A DNA stretch of 64,000 nt from Hyaloscypha bicolor E (taxonomy: Eukaryota; Ascomycota; Leotiomycetes; Helotiales; Hyaloscyphaceae). Where the stretch lies: the NCBI RefSeq assembly GCF_002865645.1, contig NW_020194552.1, forward strand, positions 1,302,001-1,366,000. The letters run 5' to 3'. The notes below the pieces were generated by a model. That model saw nothing but the letters and a program-made list of their open reading frames with translations, did not search any database and was not told the origin of the DNA. A program made the translations under genes and the position numbers. Positions 24,000-38,450 of the stretch are shown here, piece after piece; within the stretch, counting starts at the first letter, position 1; each line of letters starts with the position of its first letter.

Positions 24000-26900
24000 C
24001 CGGCAAGGCTACTAGTTTTTCTTTATATTCCATAATAAGCTCACATACGTCTTAGAGAAGTTCCAGAGGATACTAGTTATTATACTAATTTCCGTAGCCC
24101 TTAAACTTAATAAGGTATTCGATATTATTTCTTCCTCTATATTATATAGTTTACTAATCTACTATTCTCTCTAGTTCATATAACTTCTAGTTATTATTAT
24201 TGCCCTTATTCTTAATAGGTTCCTAAGGATCGGCAATTAGTCTCTCAAAGGGGTCATTACTATTAGGGGCTAGTACCAGATAAGTAATAGATATTACGGC
24301 ATAAATCTTCTAATATAGTAGTAAGTCCAATTCATATACAAGCTTTCCGATTCTCTTCTTAATTTTAAAAGGGCCTGTTCTCTATTCGGATATCTTATGG
24401 TTTGGCTTTCCGGATAGCTGGTATCCCTTATATAGTCTCAGGTATACTATCTCACTAATATTTAGTTCGACGGAAATATAACGGGAATCATAATATTCCT
24501 TAGTAGTATTCCCGGCAAATATAATAGCTAATTCTATATTAATATATCTCAGGTTCCAAATAACCTCTGGAATCTTATTATTATCCGGTATTAAAAGAGA
24601 TATAGACATATTTGCCTTATTTCCCTATATAACCTTATTAGGGCTATAGCTAATTAGGTATAATAGAGTATTATTAAAAGCTACTTAGAGCGAGATTACT
24701 TCCCCAGACCATAGTAGATCCGGGAACTCGTATACTTGATACCGAATAGTGATTTCGATATTTTAATTCTTGATTTCGGACTAACCGTCTGCTTACAGGT
24801 ACCAAGTAATTATGAATAGTAGCTTTACGTTTATAGTTAACTAAATCGCCTTCTATAGGTCGGAAACGAACTTGGGGTTACGATCCGAAATAAATATATA
24901 CAGGATTCCCTAGTTATAGAATAAAAGCATACGGATCAGAATAATAGCCTATTATTTAGTATTATATATATTATAACCTGGGATAAGAAGTGATTTCTTA
25001 CTAAATTTGCAGGTATCTATTATTATATAATTAAAGATACTAAAACCGTTAATTAACCAGAAAGCGACTATAGGAATCTCTAGTAAGGCCAGGATAAAGT
25101 TTATAGTAACCGTATAAAACGGGATTAGCGGTATAATAATGGGTTATAAAGCGCCGTTCGGTCGTATTCTTAATATATTATTTACTAGGTAGCTAGGGCA
25201 AAATCTAATATAATTAAGGACTTTCTTTATTAGACGAGAAATACAGAAACCGCAAAGCTTATTATAAGTATAATTAAAACCGAAGTACTAGTTATTATAG
25301 ACTATAGATAGTAGTACCTTTATATAGGTATTTGGAATATATAATTATAGGGCAGCTATAAGCGAGATATAGTAAAGAAGACCGTTTTTGATTATAAAGT
25401 TAATACCATATACTTGGGGGCTAAAATCGCCTTCTAGTACTGAGTTGTGAAACCCAAGTAATTACAGGATACAAGCGAAATAGGAGTCCGTTAAATATCT
25501 GCTATAAAGTATATCTTTGAAATCGTTACTAATACTTAATTCGGAGAAGGCATATATATTATCTAGCTTATTATTATTAGAGATATCCGCAGATTCGAAT
25601 ATAGTAAGACGGGATAATATATCAGGAATAATATTTAATTTACCGGGGATATACCAAATATCGAGTCGGTATTAGGACAAGTACTATAAAGCAATAATAA
25701 ATCTCATATTTGCCTTACTTATATCATTTATTACTAGTAATATCTAATTATAGATATCTTATATAGCTATATAATTAGTCAAAATAATAACTGGATCCTG
25801 GGCTAATTAGAGTATTACCTGTAATCTATAACAGGTATATAGCAGATATACCACTTTAAGCTTAATAGATCTATAGTTCTTTTCCGCCGTATTTAGTAAT
25901 TTACTAAGAAATAGAATTGGTTAAATAGCCATTAATATAATTTTACTAAGATTAGAAGAGATAGTATAGCCCTACTTGAGATAAAAGGCAAGAATACTAA
26001 AACCTTTCTCGTTCGAAACATTAATCTTTAAGTATAGCTATCTTACTAAATTATAATAAATTAATATCTTAGGGTCTAAGAGATAAGCCTTAACGGATTC
26101 GAATAATATAATCTCCTTTTTATTAGGTTCCCATCTGGTTCTCGCTATATAACCTTTTCTCTTTATACCGGTTATATCCTCTTCTCTACTAATTACAAGT
26201 AGTTTAGTCTTTCTCTTTTACAGAGGTTCAATAATTTTCGTATAGTATAGTATAAATTAGTAAAGCCAACTAGCCATTCTAATGAAATACTCGAGCTATT
26301 AAAGATTCTCTGGGAATTAAATAGCTTTTATTGCGGCTATATATTCCTCGGTTATACTTATTCCGAAACCGTTAACCCGATAACCAAATAGCTTAATAGA
26401 GGGGTATCCCAGAAATGTCTTTTTCCCTGAAAGCAAGATTCGCTTTTCCTTGAAAAAGGCTAGAATAGTACAAAGGTATTAAATATAATTCTCCTATAAT
26501 TTAGAGAATACCATAATATTATTAATAAAATAATAGCAAAAGTGGCTATATCCTTTTAGAAGATTATCTATAAAACACTAAACATATACCGGTAATCCAT
26601 AGTAGCCCATAAATATAATACAGGAGGTTTCTTGTCCTCGGTAGGAAATTACTATAAAATATTCTTAATACTTTTTTTTAATAAGGAATTAGTAGAAGAA
26701 TAATAATACATCTATAATAGAAATATAGCTAGCCCCCCTAAGTATATTAATAATATCCTGCTATAATAGTATCGGATAGTTATTAGGAATCTTGAGGCTA
26801 TTAAGTACCCTCAGGTTAATAACTAAACATCCCTTGGGCTTCCCGTTAATATTCTTTCAGACAACAAATACGGGCCAACCGAAGGGTATAGCTCCTTGCA

Positions 26901-29415
26901 GGAAGTATATCTTATTCTGGGTATAAAGACTATTAAATACTTTATTAATAACCTAATAATTACATACTCCGACCGGATAGATCTTATATCTAATCTTCTT
27001 CTCTTACTAACTATTAATAAAGGGGATCTCTATATACTTATTCTCTAGTATATTAATTAGGGATCCTTTATTCTCCTAATAATTCTGGAATTTAACCACA
27101 ATAGCCTCGATATAATTAGTAAGTACTAGGCTCTTTATATAGATATAGATATTATTTCCGAGAAGTTTCTCGGGCACTTCTATAGGCTTTATAATACCTA
27201 TACCCTTTATTAATCTGGGTAAGGCCGGAGAACTCGTAGTATTATTATTAAGCTTAGTATAAGAGATAATATAATAACCTTCTTCTTTAAAGTCTCAAAT
27301 CATATCTAGTTATATATAATAAGGAATTATTTGCGACTTATTTATAGTATTTATATAAGTAACATAGTTCCTATAGTCGGTTAGTATATTGTAAATACCG
27401 TTAAAGCAGGTATTCATAATATAATTACGTCCTAATAGCAGTATTATACAGGTTATATTAATACAAACTATAGCTTCTAGTAAAACAATAACCTTCTTCT
27501 TAGTAAGAACCTTATAGGTAACTCTGGTACCTCGGTTATATACCTTAATAGGGACTTCCAGATTATTAATAGTACTAAAGGTAATAGTTTGGCCGGGTAA
27601 GTCTATAACTATACTATACAGAATAAGGAATATATTACCTAAGAGAAATAATAGCTCAAGGTTATCTATTACTTATATATTAATAGTAACTTTACTAAGA
27701 ATCTAGTAACCATTAACCTTTCCGCAGATATATATATTAAAGGTAGCCTAGCCTCGAAGCTTCTAAATAGAAGTAATACCCTTAATAATAGTAGCCTTTA
27801 TTATATTAATCCAAGCGGATAGGTTCTAAAAAAGCCATTTATAATCTACTAGTAGGTAAGAGTAGCCGGTATTTATACAGATCTGGAATACCTTACTATC
27901 GGGTATAAATTTAATACTTAGAGTAGTATACTTATACCTAATAATATCGGATATTATAGGGCTTTAAATAGGGCTTACTATAATAACTTCCGGATAAGAT
28001 AAGTTAATACTAGTAGACTAGGGTACCTGGGGCAACTTATTTATAATAGAGTTCTCAATAATAGACAAGTATAAATTAGTATATACATATTTAAAGAGCT
28101 TATTCCGGGACTCGAATCTAGCTTTATATTTCCTATAAACTAGTACCGGTATAGAGGCTAATATTACTGGAATTATAATATATATATTGTCCTCCGGTTT
28201 AGAATCAAGCTTCTCTAAGAAAATATAGCCGTATTTAGTAAGCTTATTATTATATTAGGTACCGTATTCCTTGGTAATATCGAGGTAATTGTCTTTAATA
28301 ATATTTCTACTATTAAAACACCGGAAATATTAGTAATATAGATTATTATTTAATTCCTTTCTCAAGGATAATATATTAAAGAAAGTATAATTATTTCTGC
28401 TTTCCTTATTCTTATTTTTTGTGAACCCTGTAGTTAGCTATAGATATAGACGGAAAGAAGGCAAGGCCTTCTAATTATTCTTTTATATTAAATTAGCTAA
28501 ATCCTGAGAAGTTCCTAAGGATTATTACTAGAACTATTAGAATAGGGTTCTGAGATTAGAAAAAGGGTAATAGGATCGGAAATTCATGTTTGGATAGAAG
28601 AATTAAACTAGTTAATAATTCCGATTATAATTACAATTATTTCATTCCTGGTAAAAAAGTTATAAATTACCTATAAGATAATAATTAGGTCTAAGTAGTA
28701 CTTATAGTCTATTATTCTTTTAATATATCTCCGATTATAAGTCCTACTTTAATAATACTATATCTATAAATTATCTAAGTATAGTATTCTTAGTAGGTTA
28801 TTTAATATATACCCTGAGCTCTAGGGCCAAATTATTCCATACTTAAAAGAGCTATTAAACTGGCTTTTCAAACTCGGCGGCCTTAGTATATTAAACTATA
28901 GAGGCTATATAGGAACGAATATTCTTGCTATTTCTTATATTATCTATAGTATAGGTTTCTAGCTATAGCTTTCTTAGTATAATTAATAGTAGGTCCTTAA
29001 ATTATTAGATTAAGGCTTTTATCTACTATTTAATACCGTCTTAGGAGAACTTAAGTCCTGCTTAATAAAGGTTATCTAGCTTACTAGTATATTACTCGAG
29101 TACTAATTCTCTCAGGTATATAACAAGATTCTGGTATACTATAATAGTATATTTACTAGTTATATTATCCTTAATTATATCTATAAAGAAATACATATTT
29201 CACTAGTATATATTATTTCCTACTAATATATAGTCTCTTTCTCCTTTAGATAGTATAAGATCCGGGTTAAAGTAGCCAATATTAGAAGCTCTCTATTATA
29301 TATCTATAAGATTATATTAATTTACCGGGGGTAGGGATAGTATTTCTTCGTTTCCTGCTCCTTATATATACTATCTAAGAGCGGTAGTAACTATATTAGT
29401 AATTATAGCCGCCAT
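24000..29415 (-). pseudogene. Decayed gag-pol of the chromodomain gypsy element
   Basis: Gag begins at ATG 29415-29413 (start MAAIITNIVTTALR). Reverse transcriptase occupies about 26.9-26.4 kb, with GCLVINLRVLN, RGQETSCIIFMGYYGLP and FINNIMVFSK. The catalytic Asp-Asp is Asn-Asn at 26518-26523, although the first palm Asp (SIIDV) is kept. The integrase C-terminus at 24609-24382 retains EYYDSRYISVELNISEIVYL and ends with the GPFKIKKRIGKLVYEL motif just below 24382. A chromodomain follows, with YLIKFKGYGN at 24117-24088 and the upstream stretch KLYELERIVD. This domain normally binds methylated H3K9 and directs insertion into heterochromatin. In-frame TAG and TAA codons are frequent, so no functional polyprotein remains. 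Confidence 0.8.
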
Positions 29416-29499
29416 ATTCTCTCTAGAGAGGGATTTACCTATAGTTTACAGAGAAACTCGGTATATCTTTTCTATTCTGTCTAATTCTCGCAAATCCTC

Positions 29500-29800
29500 T
29501 CTTCGTTTACTAGTACTTCGTTTACCGGTACTACATTCGCCGGTGTTTCGTACGGTATTTGTGGCAGGTAGTGAAATATACCCCGCACCTTCCCAATCTC
29601 CGGGGATATTATACAAAGAAGTCTAAGAAGCTATTAAGAACTCGGGAATCTTGCATATTTGCACTGAGAATTCTCATAGGGTCTTTCTAAAAAGAGACTT
29701 ATTAACGGCCCAGTTACAGGAGAAGGAACTTGGTTCTATAGAGTATTAGCTACTTGATACAGAGGAGGTTAAGGCTTCTCGTTAAGGGTAATAAGCAGTA
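29500..29800 (+). pseudogene. Plus-strand coding trace opposite the gypsy leader
   Basis: From about 29580 the plus strand reads PAPSQSPGILYKEV, then IKNSGILHICTENSHRVFLK and DLLTAQLQEKELGSIEY, interrupted only by TAG codons where TGG is plausible. It lies between gag and the right LTR on the strand opposite to gag. It is unrecognised. It could be an antisense frame of the element or a captured fragment. Confidence 0.35.
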
Positions 29801-30087
29801 ATTCTCTCGATTGCCTTACAATCTATTATACTAATCTCCTTGGATAGGGCGTAATTTAATACAAGAAAGGAGCGGAATTAATAAGCTTTCTTAATAAGTT
29901 TGCTAGACAAATTATCTATTAGTAGGTAATATATACTAAAGAGCTAAATAACTCGTATAATTGCAACCGAGTCGGGTTATACTAGGGGCACTATATATGG
30001 TATCCGGACCTAAAATAAAGGCCTGGAATAGTATTATAGGGCTTAAATAAAGCCTATAATAATAGTATATAAGGCATTACTACTATT

Positions 30088-30194
30088 TATAGGAATTATT
30101 AGTATATTTAAAGATAATTCTCTTAATTCTATAGGAATTCTAGTTCTAATAACTATAATTATATTATTATACACCTCCCATTAGCCTAATAAAT
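30088..30194 (-). repeat. 5' LTR of the chromodomain gypsy element
   Basis: Right copy of the 107-base direct repeat described at 22257-22363. Differences include GTGTATT versus GTATATT and CTCCTATTAGCCC versus CTCCCATTAGCCT, all transitions. Confidence 0.6.
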
Positions 30195-33000
30195 TATATT
30201 TAAATTATTAGAAAAAAATTTAGAATTAAAAAAAGTTTATTATAGGTAAATTAGTTATAAATATCTCAAATAAATAAACTTTAATTTCTATAAATTTCTA
30301 ATTTCTAAAATAAAAATACTAAATACTAGCTCTATTTAGAACTTAATAAAGAATTAACTAATACTTTCTAGACTCTATTTATTTCTTAATAGAATATAGT
30401 TATATTATAATAATATTAGTATTAAAGATATTAAAAAAAGTAAATAAAGAACTTATAATAGCTATATATATCTTATAAAAAACTCGAACTTCTAAAGTTA
30501 GATCTTAAATAGCTATAAATATTATATTATTAATACTTGAAATATTAGTAGTAAACTATTTAGTAATCTTAATAATAAGTTTAATAATAAGATTAATATC
30601 TTAAAAATAAATATTATAGTATTTCTTTAAAGAATTAATAAGTATCTAAATATATTAGAAAAAAGTTACTTTTAGAATACTAACTTAAATAGTATTATTA
30701 TCTGTTTTATTAAGATAGAAAGAAGAATTCTGAAACTTATTAAAGTTCTTTTAGTTTTTAAAAACCTAATTAATAGTATTATTTTTATTAGTATAATACT
30801 ATTTAAGATATATTTCAAGAAATTTCTTAAAGGTTATAATAGTATTTTTCTAGAACTAGTAAGCCTCTAATAAATAATAAATAATCTGAAATTATATTAG
30901 CTATAACAAATATTAAAGCTAAAGAATTTACTAATATATAAAACTTAGAACCTTTATTATAATAGTTATAATTCTTTTTACTAAATATTATAATATATAA
31001 AATAAAGGAATTAATAAGTAAATACTTGAAATATTTCAAATATTTATTAGTAATAGAAAGAAAAACTATAAGATTACTTTTATATTTATTATTATATAAA
31101 TAGATAATAAAGCTAGAAGAAAATATTATAGAATTAATTAAAAATAAATAAAAAAGATTTAAAGAAGAATAGAAAAAGAGGTTAGAAAGTAATAATAGAA
31201 AAAATTATTATATATATAGTTATTAGAAAAAAAGAGAATATATAGTAATATAAAAAGGTTCTTTTATAGAAATAGAGAATTATCTGAATTAACTACTAGT
31301 TTTTTTACTAGTTCTAATTAGAAATTAATATAACTAATTAATATATATTTTTAGAAGCCTATAAATAATCTCTAGAATTTTAGAAATATTTATATAAGTT
31401 TCTTATATAAATATTTATTAAATTCTTTCTATATAGCTATTATAGTATAGTAGATTATATTTATTAAAAATTATATTATTTTAGTAGTTTTAAGGTTTAG
31501 GTTATATAATAAAGGCTATAGCTTTTTATATATAACTTCTAATAAAATAGTAAATAATAATACTAATATATATATTTTATTTAATAGCTTAATTATTTTA
31601 CTAGATTTCTTAGATAATAGCTATTCTGAATAATACTAGAATATTATATAATATCTTATAATACTTTTTAGACTAGAAAGAATATCTAGAACCAAATTTC
31701 GAAAATTAAATAGAGAAGCTTTAAATTATAATATAAGAGATTAATTATTTAAGAGAGTTATATTCAAAATATATCTATTTTAACTTATTATTAATAACTA
31801 AAAATAAAGGAAAGTTATTATTAAAGAGCTATATAATAAGATTAGATATACTAGAAGAAAAAGTACCTCTTATTTAATAACTAGCTACTATTACTAAAAA
31901 GGTTACTATAACTATATATAAAAGTATATTAATACTTATAAGGTCTATTAATATAAGAATAAAAGAAGATAAAAAGAAGCTTTATATCTAATAAAAGCTA
32001 TATCTCTTTTTTATTATCTTAGAATTAATATAATTAAACTATTAGACTATAAAGGATATAACTTACTAGTTATTACTAAAAATAACTTCTTAGAATAGAT
32101 TAAAGCTAGACCTTTAAAGAACCTAACTAGTAAAAAGATTACTAGATTTATTTAGAAAGAAATTATTTATAGGTATAATCTATTTAAATAGTTTAAAGTA
32201 AATAGTAGATCAGAATTTAAAGAAGTAGTAATTCAGAAACTTAATAAGCTAGAAATTAATAGAATTATTATTTTAGTTTATAATTCTAAAGGAAATAGTA
32301 TAATTAAAAGAAAGTATTAACTAATTATTTAAATACTTATTATATTTATAATAGATAGAAAGAAGCTTTAAATAGATTTACTACTATATATTCTATTTAC
32401 TAATCGAATTACTATATATAGACTAACTAAATATTTTTTCTTTTATAGTTTATAATAAAGAAGCTATATTATTTATAGAAATATACTTTCTAATCTAAAG
32501 AATATTTAGATAAAATAAAGTTTATAATAGAGAAATACTTTTAGAAATATATATAAAGCAACTATAGATAAGAAATAAAGATATTAAAGAAGCTAGAATA
32601 AAGAAGAATAGATAATATTAAGAAAGAAAAAAGTAATTTAATATTATTTATTAGATTTATATAAAGTCTATTTCTAATAAAAATCTAATTCTTATATATA
32701 ATATTAAATTAATAGATTAAAATAAGTCAAGAAATATAAAGCTACTATATTATTAGCTTGGCTTATATAAAGTGAAATATATAAATTAACTAAAAGAATA
32801 CTATATACTAAAAGAACTTAATAGTATTATATTCAGAAAAATATATACTAGAAATTAATTCAAGTAGTTTATTAAAAGAAATAAATTCTAATACTTTTCT
32901 GAAAATAAAGTTAATAATAAGTATATATCTATAAATAAATATTTCAAAATAGATATAAAACTAGAAAAGAAAATAATTATAGAATATTATAAGTAAAATA
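30195..33000 (+). mobile_element. Second gypsy-type remnant with integrase core
   Basis: Plus-strand translation between about 31980 and 32340 gives LLDYKGYNLLVITKNNFLEW, then KARPLKNLTSKKITRFIW and FKVNSRSEFKEVVIQKLNKL, a retroviral-type integrase core. The second catalytic Asp reads Asn in KVNSRSEF, and the Glu position reads Lys in SIIKRKY. The upstream 1.7 kb also favours a plus-strand frame, but I could not identify it. The family differs from the elements at 16.6-22.25 and 39.3-45.4 kb. Borders are unknown. Confidence 0.55.
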
Positions 33001-35900
33001 GTATTTAAGAGAAATTAAAAAAGCTACTAGTATTATTATATATATTTTAGAATTACTAGAATTAGAAAAAATAAAATATATTTTTTTTATAAAGAACTAG
33101 AAAGAAATATCTAATAATAGAAACTTTTCTTAATCTGAAATAAAACTTAATATTTTTAATTCTTTATATATCTTTTATTTCTTTCTTTTAATTATTATTT
33201 ATAGTTTCTAGAAAATATTATTATTAGACTATTATTCTGGAAATTAGATAAGCTTTACTATTATTTATTTCTTATTATTATTTAATTATTATTATTAGAT
33301 AATAATCTTAATACAAAAATTCTACTATTAGATCTTAGAAATCGAATATAAAGAATTTCTTTTAGTATAAAGATAAATAGAAGATTAAGAGATTATCTTA
33401 TAGACTTTTAATTCCGAACTATAATAATAGATAGTAATTATATTTGAAATTAGGAAAAGAAAAGAAAAAGAAATATAGCTTTTTATATATATTTTATTAG
33501 AATAGAAATCTTTTAAAAGCTTTATTTATCTTTTTAACTAACTAGTTTTATAGCTTATATTAGTCTAAAGCCTGACTATAATATCTATAGATCTTGATTT
33601 TAATTTAAACTATTATTATAAGTTTCTTTATAATATTTAAATAAAATTTTTAATTAAAAGTTATATATAAATAAAATAGATAAACTAAAAGCTTTATAAA
33701 AGAAAAAAGAAGCTTTATTAAATCTAATAGATATTTCCGAAAATACTTAATAATATATAATTCTGGGATTTTTTTAGATATTAGATAAACTAAATCTGTT
33801 TATTTAAAGCCTATCTTATATTAGAAAACCTATTTTCTTTTTAATATATTTATAACTACTTTTAAAACTTTTATTAAAGCTTTAATTAATATATTATATA
33901 TTTCTATTTTTATAGAAAACTCTTTTAATATAGAATCTATTCTCTAACTATAATATTATTTTATTATTAGAAACTATTTTTTTTTAAAAAGCTAGTATAA
34001 TTTATTAATTTTTATTATTAATCTATTTCTTACTATTAAATATTATCTAAATAATTTCTATGTTTTTAATACTAATTTAGAATATCTAATCTTTTTATAT
34101 TCTATATTAATTTCAATATTAACTATTTCAAACTTAATAATAGTACTATAAACCTTATTTATACTATTTTATAATTCTTTTTTTTTAATAATTTCTAAAG
34201 TATTTAATATTACCTTTATAGATATAAATATTACTTTAAAGTTCTAACTAACTAAATAGTTTTATACTATATAAAGCCGATTTTAATAAATACTAAATAA
34301 ATATAATTAGCTTTCGGAAGAAATATAAATTAGTTTTGGAAAAAGTAATATCTTATTTTAAGTTATTTCTTAATTCTATTATTCTGATTTTCTTTCTATT
34401 AATATTTATTTTATATTTTTCTAATATCTTTAGTATATTTATTTACTATATTATTTATATATTTCCTATATTATTTCTTTTCTTTTATACTATTTCTGAA
34501 ATTAATAGAAATATCTTTATATAAATAAGAAAGTTAGAATATATCTATATTCTAATATTTCAGATATTATTACTATATCTATATTTATATTATATTATTT
34601 TTTTATTTTTCTATTATTACTATTTAGTTTAATCTACTTTAATTATTTCCTTAATTATACTCTTTTAGATATATATATTTATATTCTTTTCTATAATAGA
34701 AATCTAATTTCATATTTTATTTTTTATAATTATTTCTAATTTATAACTATATTATTTCAAATATATCTAATTATTATATTTACTTTCTTTATTATATATA
34801 CTACTATTTCAACTTTATTTTTTTTATTAGAAAAAAAAAACTTAAATATATATAAAACTTTTATATAATTCAAGTCTATTTTAATTTATTTTTTATTTTA
34901 AAATATATTTAAAAGAAATTCTTATAATCTTAAGAATCTTTAATTCTATAACTAATAACTATTATATTAATAATATTTTTATAATATCTTTAAGAATAAT
35001 AAAATAGCTAAAGAATAGATTTCTTAAATTAGTAAAATATAGTAGCTAGTTCTTATAAGCTATAGTATTATTAAAAGCTTATAAATTAATAGTATTAAAG
35101 TTCAGAGTATTAAAAGAGCTTAAGTAGTTATAAAAGGCCTACTAATACTAGAAAAGATAGCTATAATTACTGTATTTAATATAAATATCTTAGATAAGCT
35201 AAGTAATATATATAATAAGCTCTTGAAATAGAAAACCTTTATTAGAAATAGAACTAAACTAGAATTAACTAAGAAGAAGCTAAAGAATTACTAAGCTAAT
35301 AATAGAGAATTCAAGAATATTATTAAAGGCATTTCTAAAAGTAGATAAGAGAAACTTAATAAGATTAAAACTATAGTAAATAATCTAGAAACTAAAAGTC
35401 AGAATAGAATTATACTATATAATAAAGCTTTTAACTAATATATTAATAATATCTATAATAATTTTAATAAAAATATCTATAAAAAGTTATATTTTTTCTT
35501 TAAAATAGAAGCTTTAATATATAAAGCTATTTAATTAATTAATAAAGCTACTTTAGAATATATAAAGAATAAGAAGTATTAAAATACTAGTATATTTACT
35601 AAATTAGATATTACTAAAATATTTAAATATACTAAAACTATTTCAGAATCTGGAGAATTAAAGTTTAAGCTATTATTAGCTAATAACCTTAAAGCTAGAT
35701 AATATATCTTTAATACTTCCGGAATTCTAATTAAGGAAGCCTATAGTAATAAGCATTTTTCTGCTTTCTAAAATAAGTCTAAATAATAGATTTCTATTAT
35801 AATTTCAGTTTTAATTTAATTAGATCTAGTTAAAAAAAATAAAGCTAATTTAATAAAACCTAATAAGTTACTAGTAAAGCTAATAGAGCTAGTAAGACTA
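33000..35900. other. AT-rich stretch without identifiable element
   Basis: Extremely AT-rich. A 62-codon plus frame at 34336-34524 is a hydrophobic Phe/Ile/Tyr string expected from AT-rich DNA on either strand. Around 35000-35900 the plus strand has longer Lys-rich runs that lead into the next repeat. No gene is supported. Confidence 0.4.
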
Positions 35901-35907
35901 GTAGAAC

Positions 35908-38068
35908 TAGTATAATTAGATAAGAAGAATCTAGTAAAAAAGAAAAGTAAGCTAAGCTTAAGACTTCTAATAGATAATAGAGATCTGAGTATTAGACTAA
36001 ATATAAGATTAGAGAAATAAAGTAAAAAAGAGCTTTCTATTTTAAAGAAAAAGGTACTATTCAGAAAGACTCTTATATCTATATCTAGAACTAAGAAATA
36101 GAAAACTAAAAATATTAAATCCGGAAAACTTAAAAAAAATATTTAATATACCTATAAGATACTAGCTAAATAGAAGCTAATATTTACTTATTAGAATAAA
36201 TATATCTTTAAAGAAGTATATAATAGTATTTTAGAATTTATTTATAAATAAGAATACTATAGAGTTATTAATAGATTCTTTAAAGCTTTCTATATAATAT
36301 ATATTTAATAGCTTACTAATATTCTCTCTATTAATATAGAAGATATTAATAATATTAATAATATTCTGAAACTAGTTATTAAGATTTATAAAGTTATTAA
36401 AAGCAAGAAATATATTTCTATTATTTAAATAAATAAGAAAATATAGGATTTCTTTTTTAAAACCTAAATAATTAAGAAGTATAGATATAAGTACTATATT
36501 TCTAATTAATTCTATTTAAATCTATAGTTCTAATTCAATATTATAGTTTCTGTTTCTGAGTTTAATACTATTAATCTAGATATAAATAGTTATATTTATA
36601 AAAAGAATTATATAAAATAGATTAAGAAGCTTAGTATTTAAGAATTCTTAATAGAGAAAATAGAGATATTATAGTTTTATCTCTAAAAAAATAATATATT
36701 AATATATAAAGATTTTAGTAATAGCTATTTTATCTTAGCTTCTTAACTTTTAATAGTAAATCTATTAATCTAGCTTGGATTTTATAAGATATTAAGCAAG
36801 TATTCTATCTATTTAGTTTTTTACTTTTAGCTAGCCTAATACTTTACTTCTAGAAATATTAATTATAATTAGTATAAAAGTAATATTTAAGATCTAGCTA
36901 TTACTAAAGCTTTAAATAGTAAATTCTATTTTAGTAAAAAGTATTAAAATATTAGCTATATTTTCTTTATAAACTATAAGAAAGCTATTATCTTTAATAA
37001 GAAGTTCTTTAAAGATATTAATTACTTCTTTATTTCTAATAAATTTAAGCTAGAAGTAATTAAGGAATTAGGTAAATATCTACTAAAGATAGTAAAAGAA
37101 AAGACTTTAAATATAGTTTATATAATTAGATAAATAAATATTTTTAGCTAAATAATCTATAAGTCTGAAATTATAGAAAAGTATTAATTCTCAGATAATA
37201 TATAAGTTAAAGAATAGCTTAATAATAATTTACTATTTAATAAGCCTTTTATTATAATTCTAATAAGTCTAATTATTATTAAGAATAAAATATACGGAAA
37301 TAGAATCTTCTATAAAGTTATTAAAGCATTTTATCTAAAGCTTTCTCTTTTTATTAAAATTTAATTTAAAAATATAGCAGATAATATAAAATTCGAAAAA
37401 GCTATTTGTCCGAAATATATTAGTATAATTTATAATATAATTTACTATAATAAGCCTTTTTAATACTCTATAGTAAAGATAGAAATTAAGTAATAGTTAA
37501 AGGCAAATACTAATTAATATAAAGAACTATATCGGATTTAGTATAAGAATATAGCTAAATAGATTCGGATTACTTTTAAGTAAGTTCAGAAATATAAAAT
37601 AAAACTATTTAAAGGTAATAAGTCTTATTTTAGATATATAAAGAAGAAATTGGATTAACTAATAGAAGAAGATCTTGAATATTTTATTATCTCGGACTTT
37701 AAATAGAATTTTTCTATTATTTTTAGTATTTAGGGAATAAGTATAAATAAATAAGAAGTCAGATATAATATAATAGGCTATATTTATTAAAAAGTATATT
37801 ATTTTAGTAGTTTTGAGATTTAGATTATATAGTAAAAGCTATAGTCTTTTATATATAACTTATAGAAATTATATAAGAAAACTGGTTTTTCTATAGATTT
37901 AGAGAATAATTCTTTATATATATTTAATTAATTGAGCTTTTATATACTATATATTATTTATGTTTTATTATTTATACTTTTAATTTATTATTTTACTATT
38001 AAATTATATTTTATATTCTAGTATACTTTATATAGGTTTTTGTTTTATTATAGTTTTTCTTCTATAAT
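35908..38068 (+). repeat. 2.2-kb arm of a large inverted repeat (unknown mobile element)
   Basis: The segment matches 61835-64000 in inverted orientation with scattered transitions. The boundary near 38068 is where similarity fades, and the other side runs off the window. Reading TAG as Trp, the plus strand codes a long protein-like stretch (for example EVIKELGKYLLKIVKEKTLN and NFSIIFSIWGISINKWEVRY), so this is probably a mobile-element frame. No domain was recognised. Confidence 0.65.
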
Positions 38069-38361
38069 ATATAGAAAATAGTTATATAAAACTACTAATA
38101 ATTATTTAAGTTTATTATTTAATAAATAATAAATATTTATAGCTTTAAATAAATATATTATTTTTAGTAATCTATTTTTCTTTTCTATAAAATAAAATAA
38201 TAAAATAACTTCTTTCTAAATAAAATAACTTATTTTCTTATTTTAATTTCTTTAATTTCTTTAAATTATAATAAACTATATTAGTATAATAAAAGAAATT
38301 TTTAAAATTCTAGATTATATTTTCTATTAATTTTATTATAAATAATTATAATTATAATTAT

Positions 38362-38450
38362 TATATTATTTCTTCTTTTATATTATTTCTTCTTTTATAT
38401 TATTTCTTCTTTTATATTATTTCTTTTTTTATATTATTTCTAAATTTATT
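38362..38450. repeat. Minisatellite of about 17 bp
   Basis: About five tandem copies of TATATTATTTCTTCTTT lie in RIP-mutated DNA, with small length changes in the last unit. No function is implied. Confidence 0.75.

Larger units (their letters stand above)
22257..30194 (-). mobile_element. Chromodomain Ty3/gypsy retrotransposon, moderately RIP-mutated, with short LTRs
   Basis: A direct repeat of about 107 bases at both ends (22257-22363 and 30088-30194) is interpreted as short LTRs. On the minus strand the order is gag, protease region, reverse transcriptase, integrase and chromodomain, which is the order of chromoviruses. Base composition is clearly less AT-rich than on either side, so this copy was probably inserted later into older remnants. 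A possible TATAT duplication flanks it, but that is weak evidence in such sequence. Length is about 7.9 kb. Extra coding traces lie between the chromodomain and the left LTR, and on the opposite strand in the 5' leader. Numerous stops and Asp-to-Asn changes make it inactive. Confidence 0.8.

Noticed and set aside
34336..34524. Hydrophobic 62-codon frame that could pass for a membrane protein
   Set aside because: Phe/Ile/Tyr strings are expected from extremely AT-rich DNA. Similar frames at 30827-31039 and 53533-53736 have the same origin.
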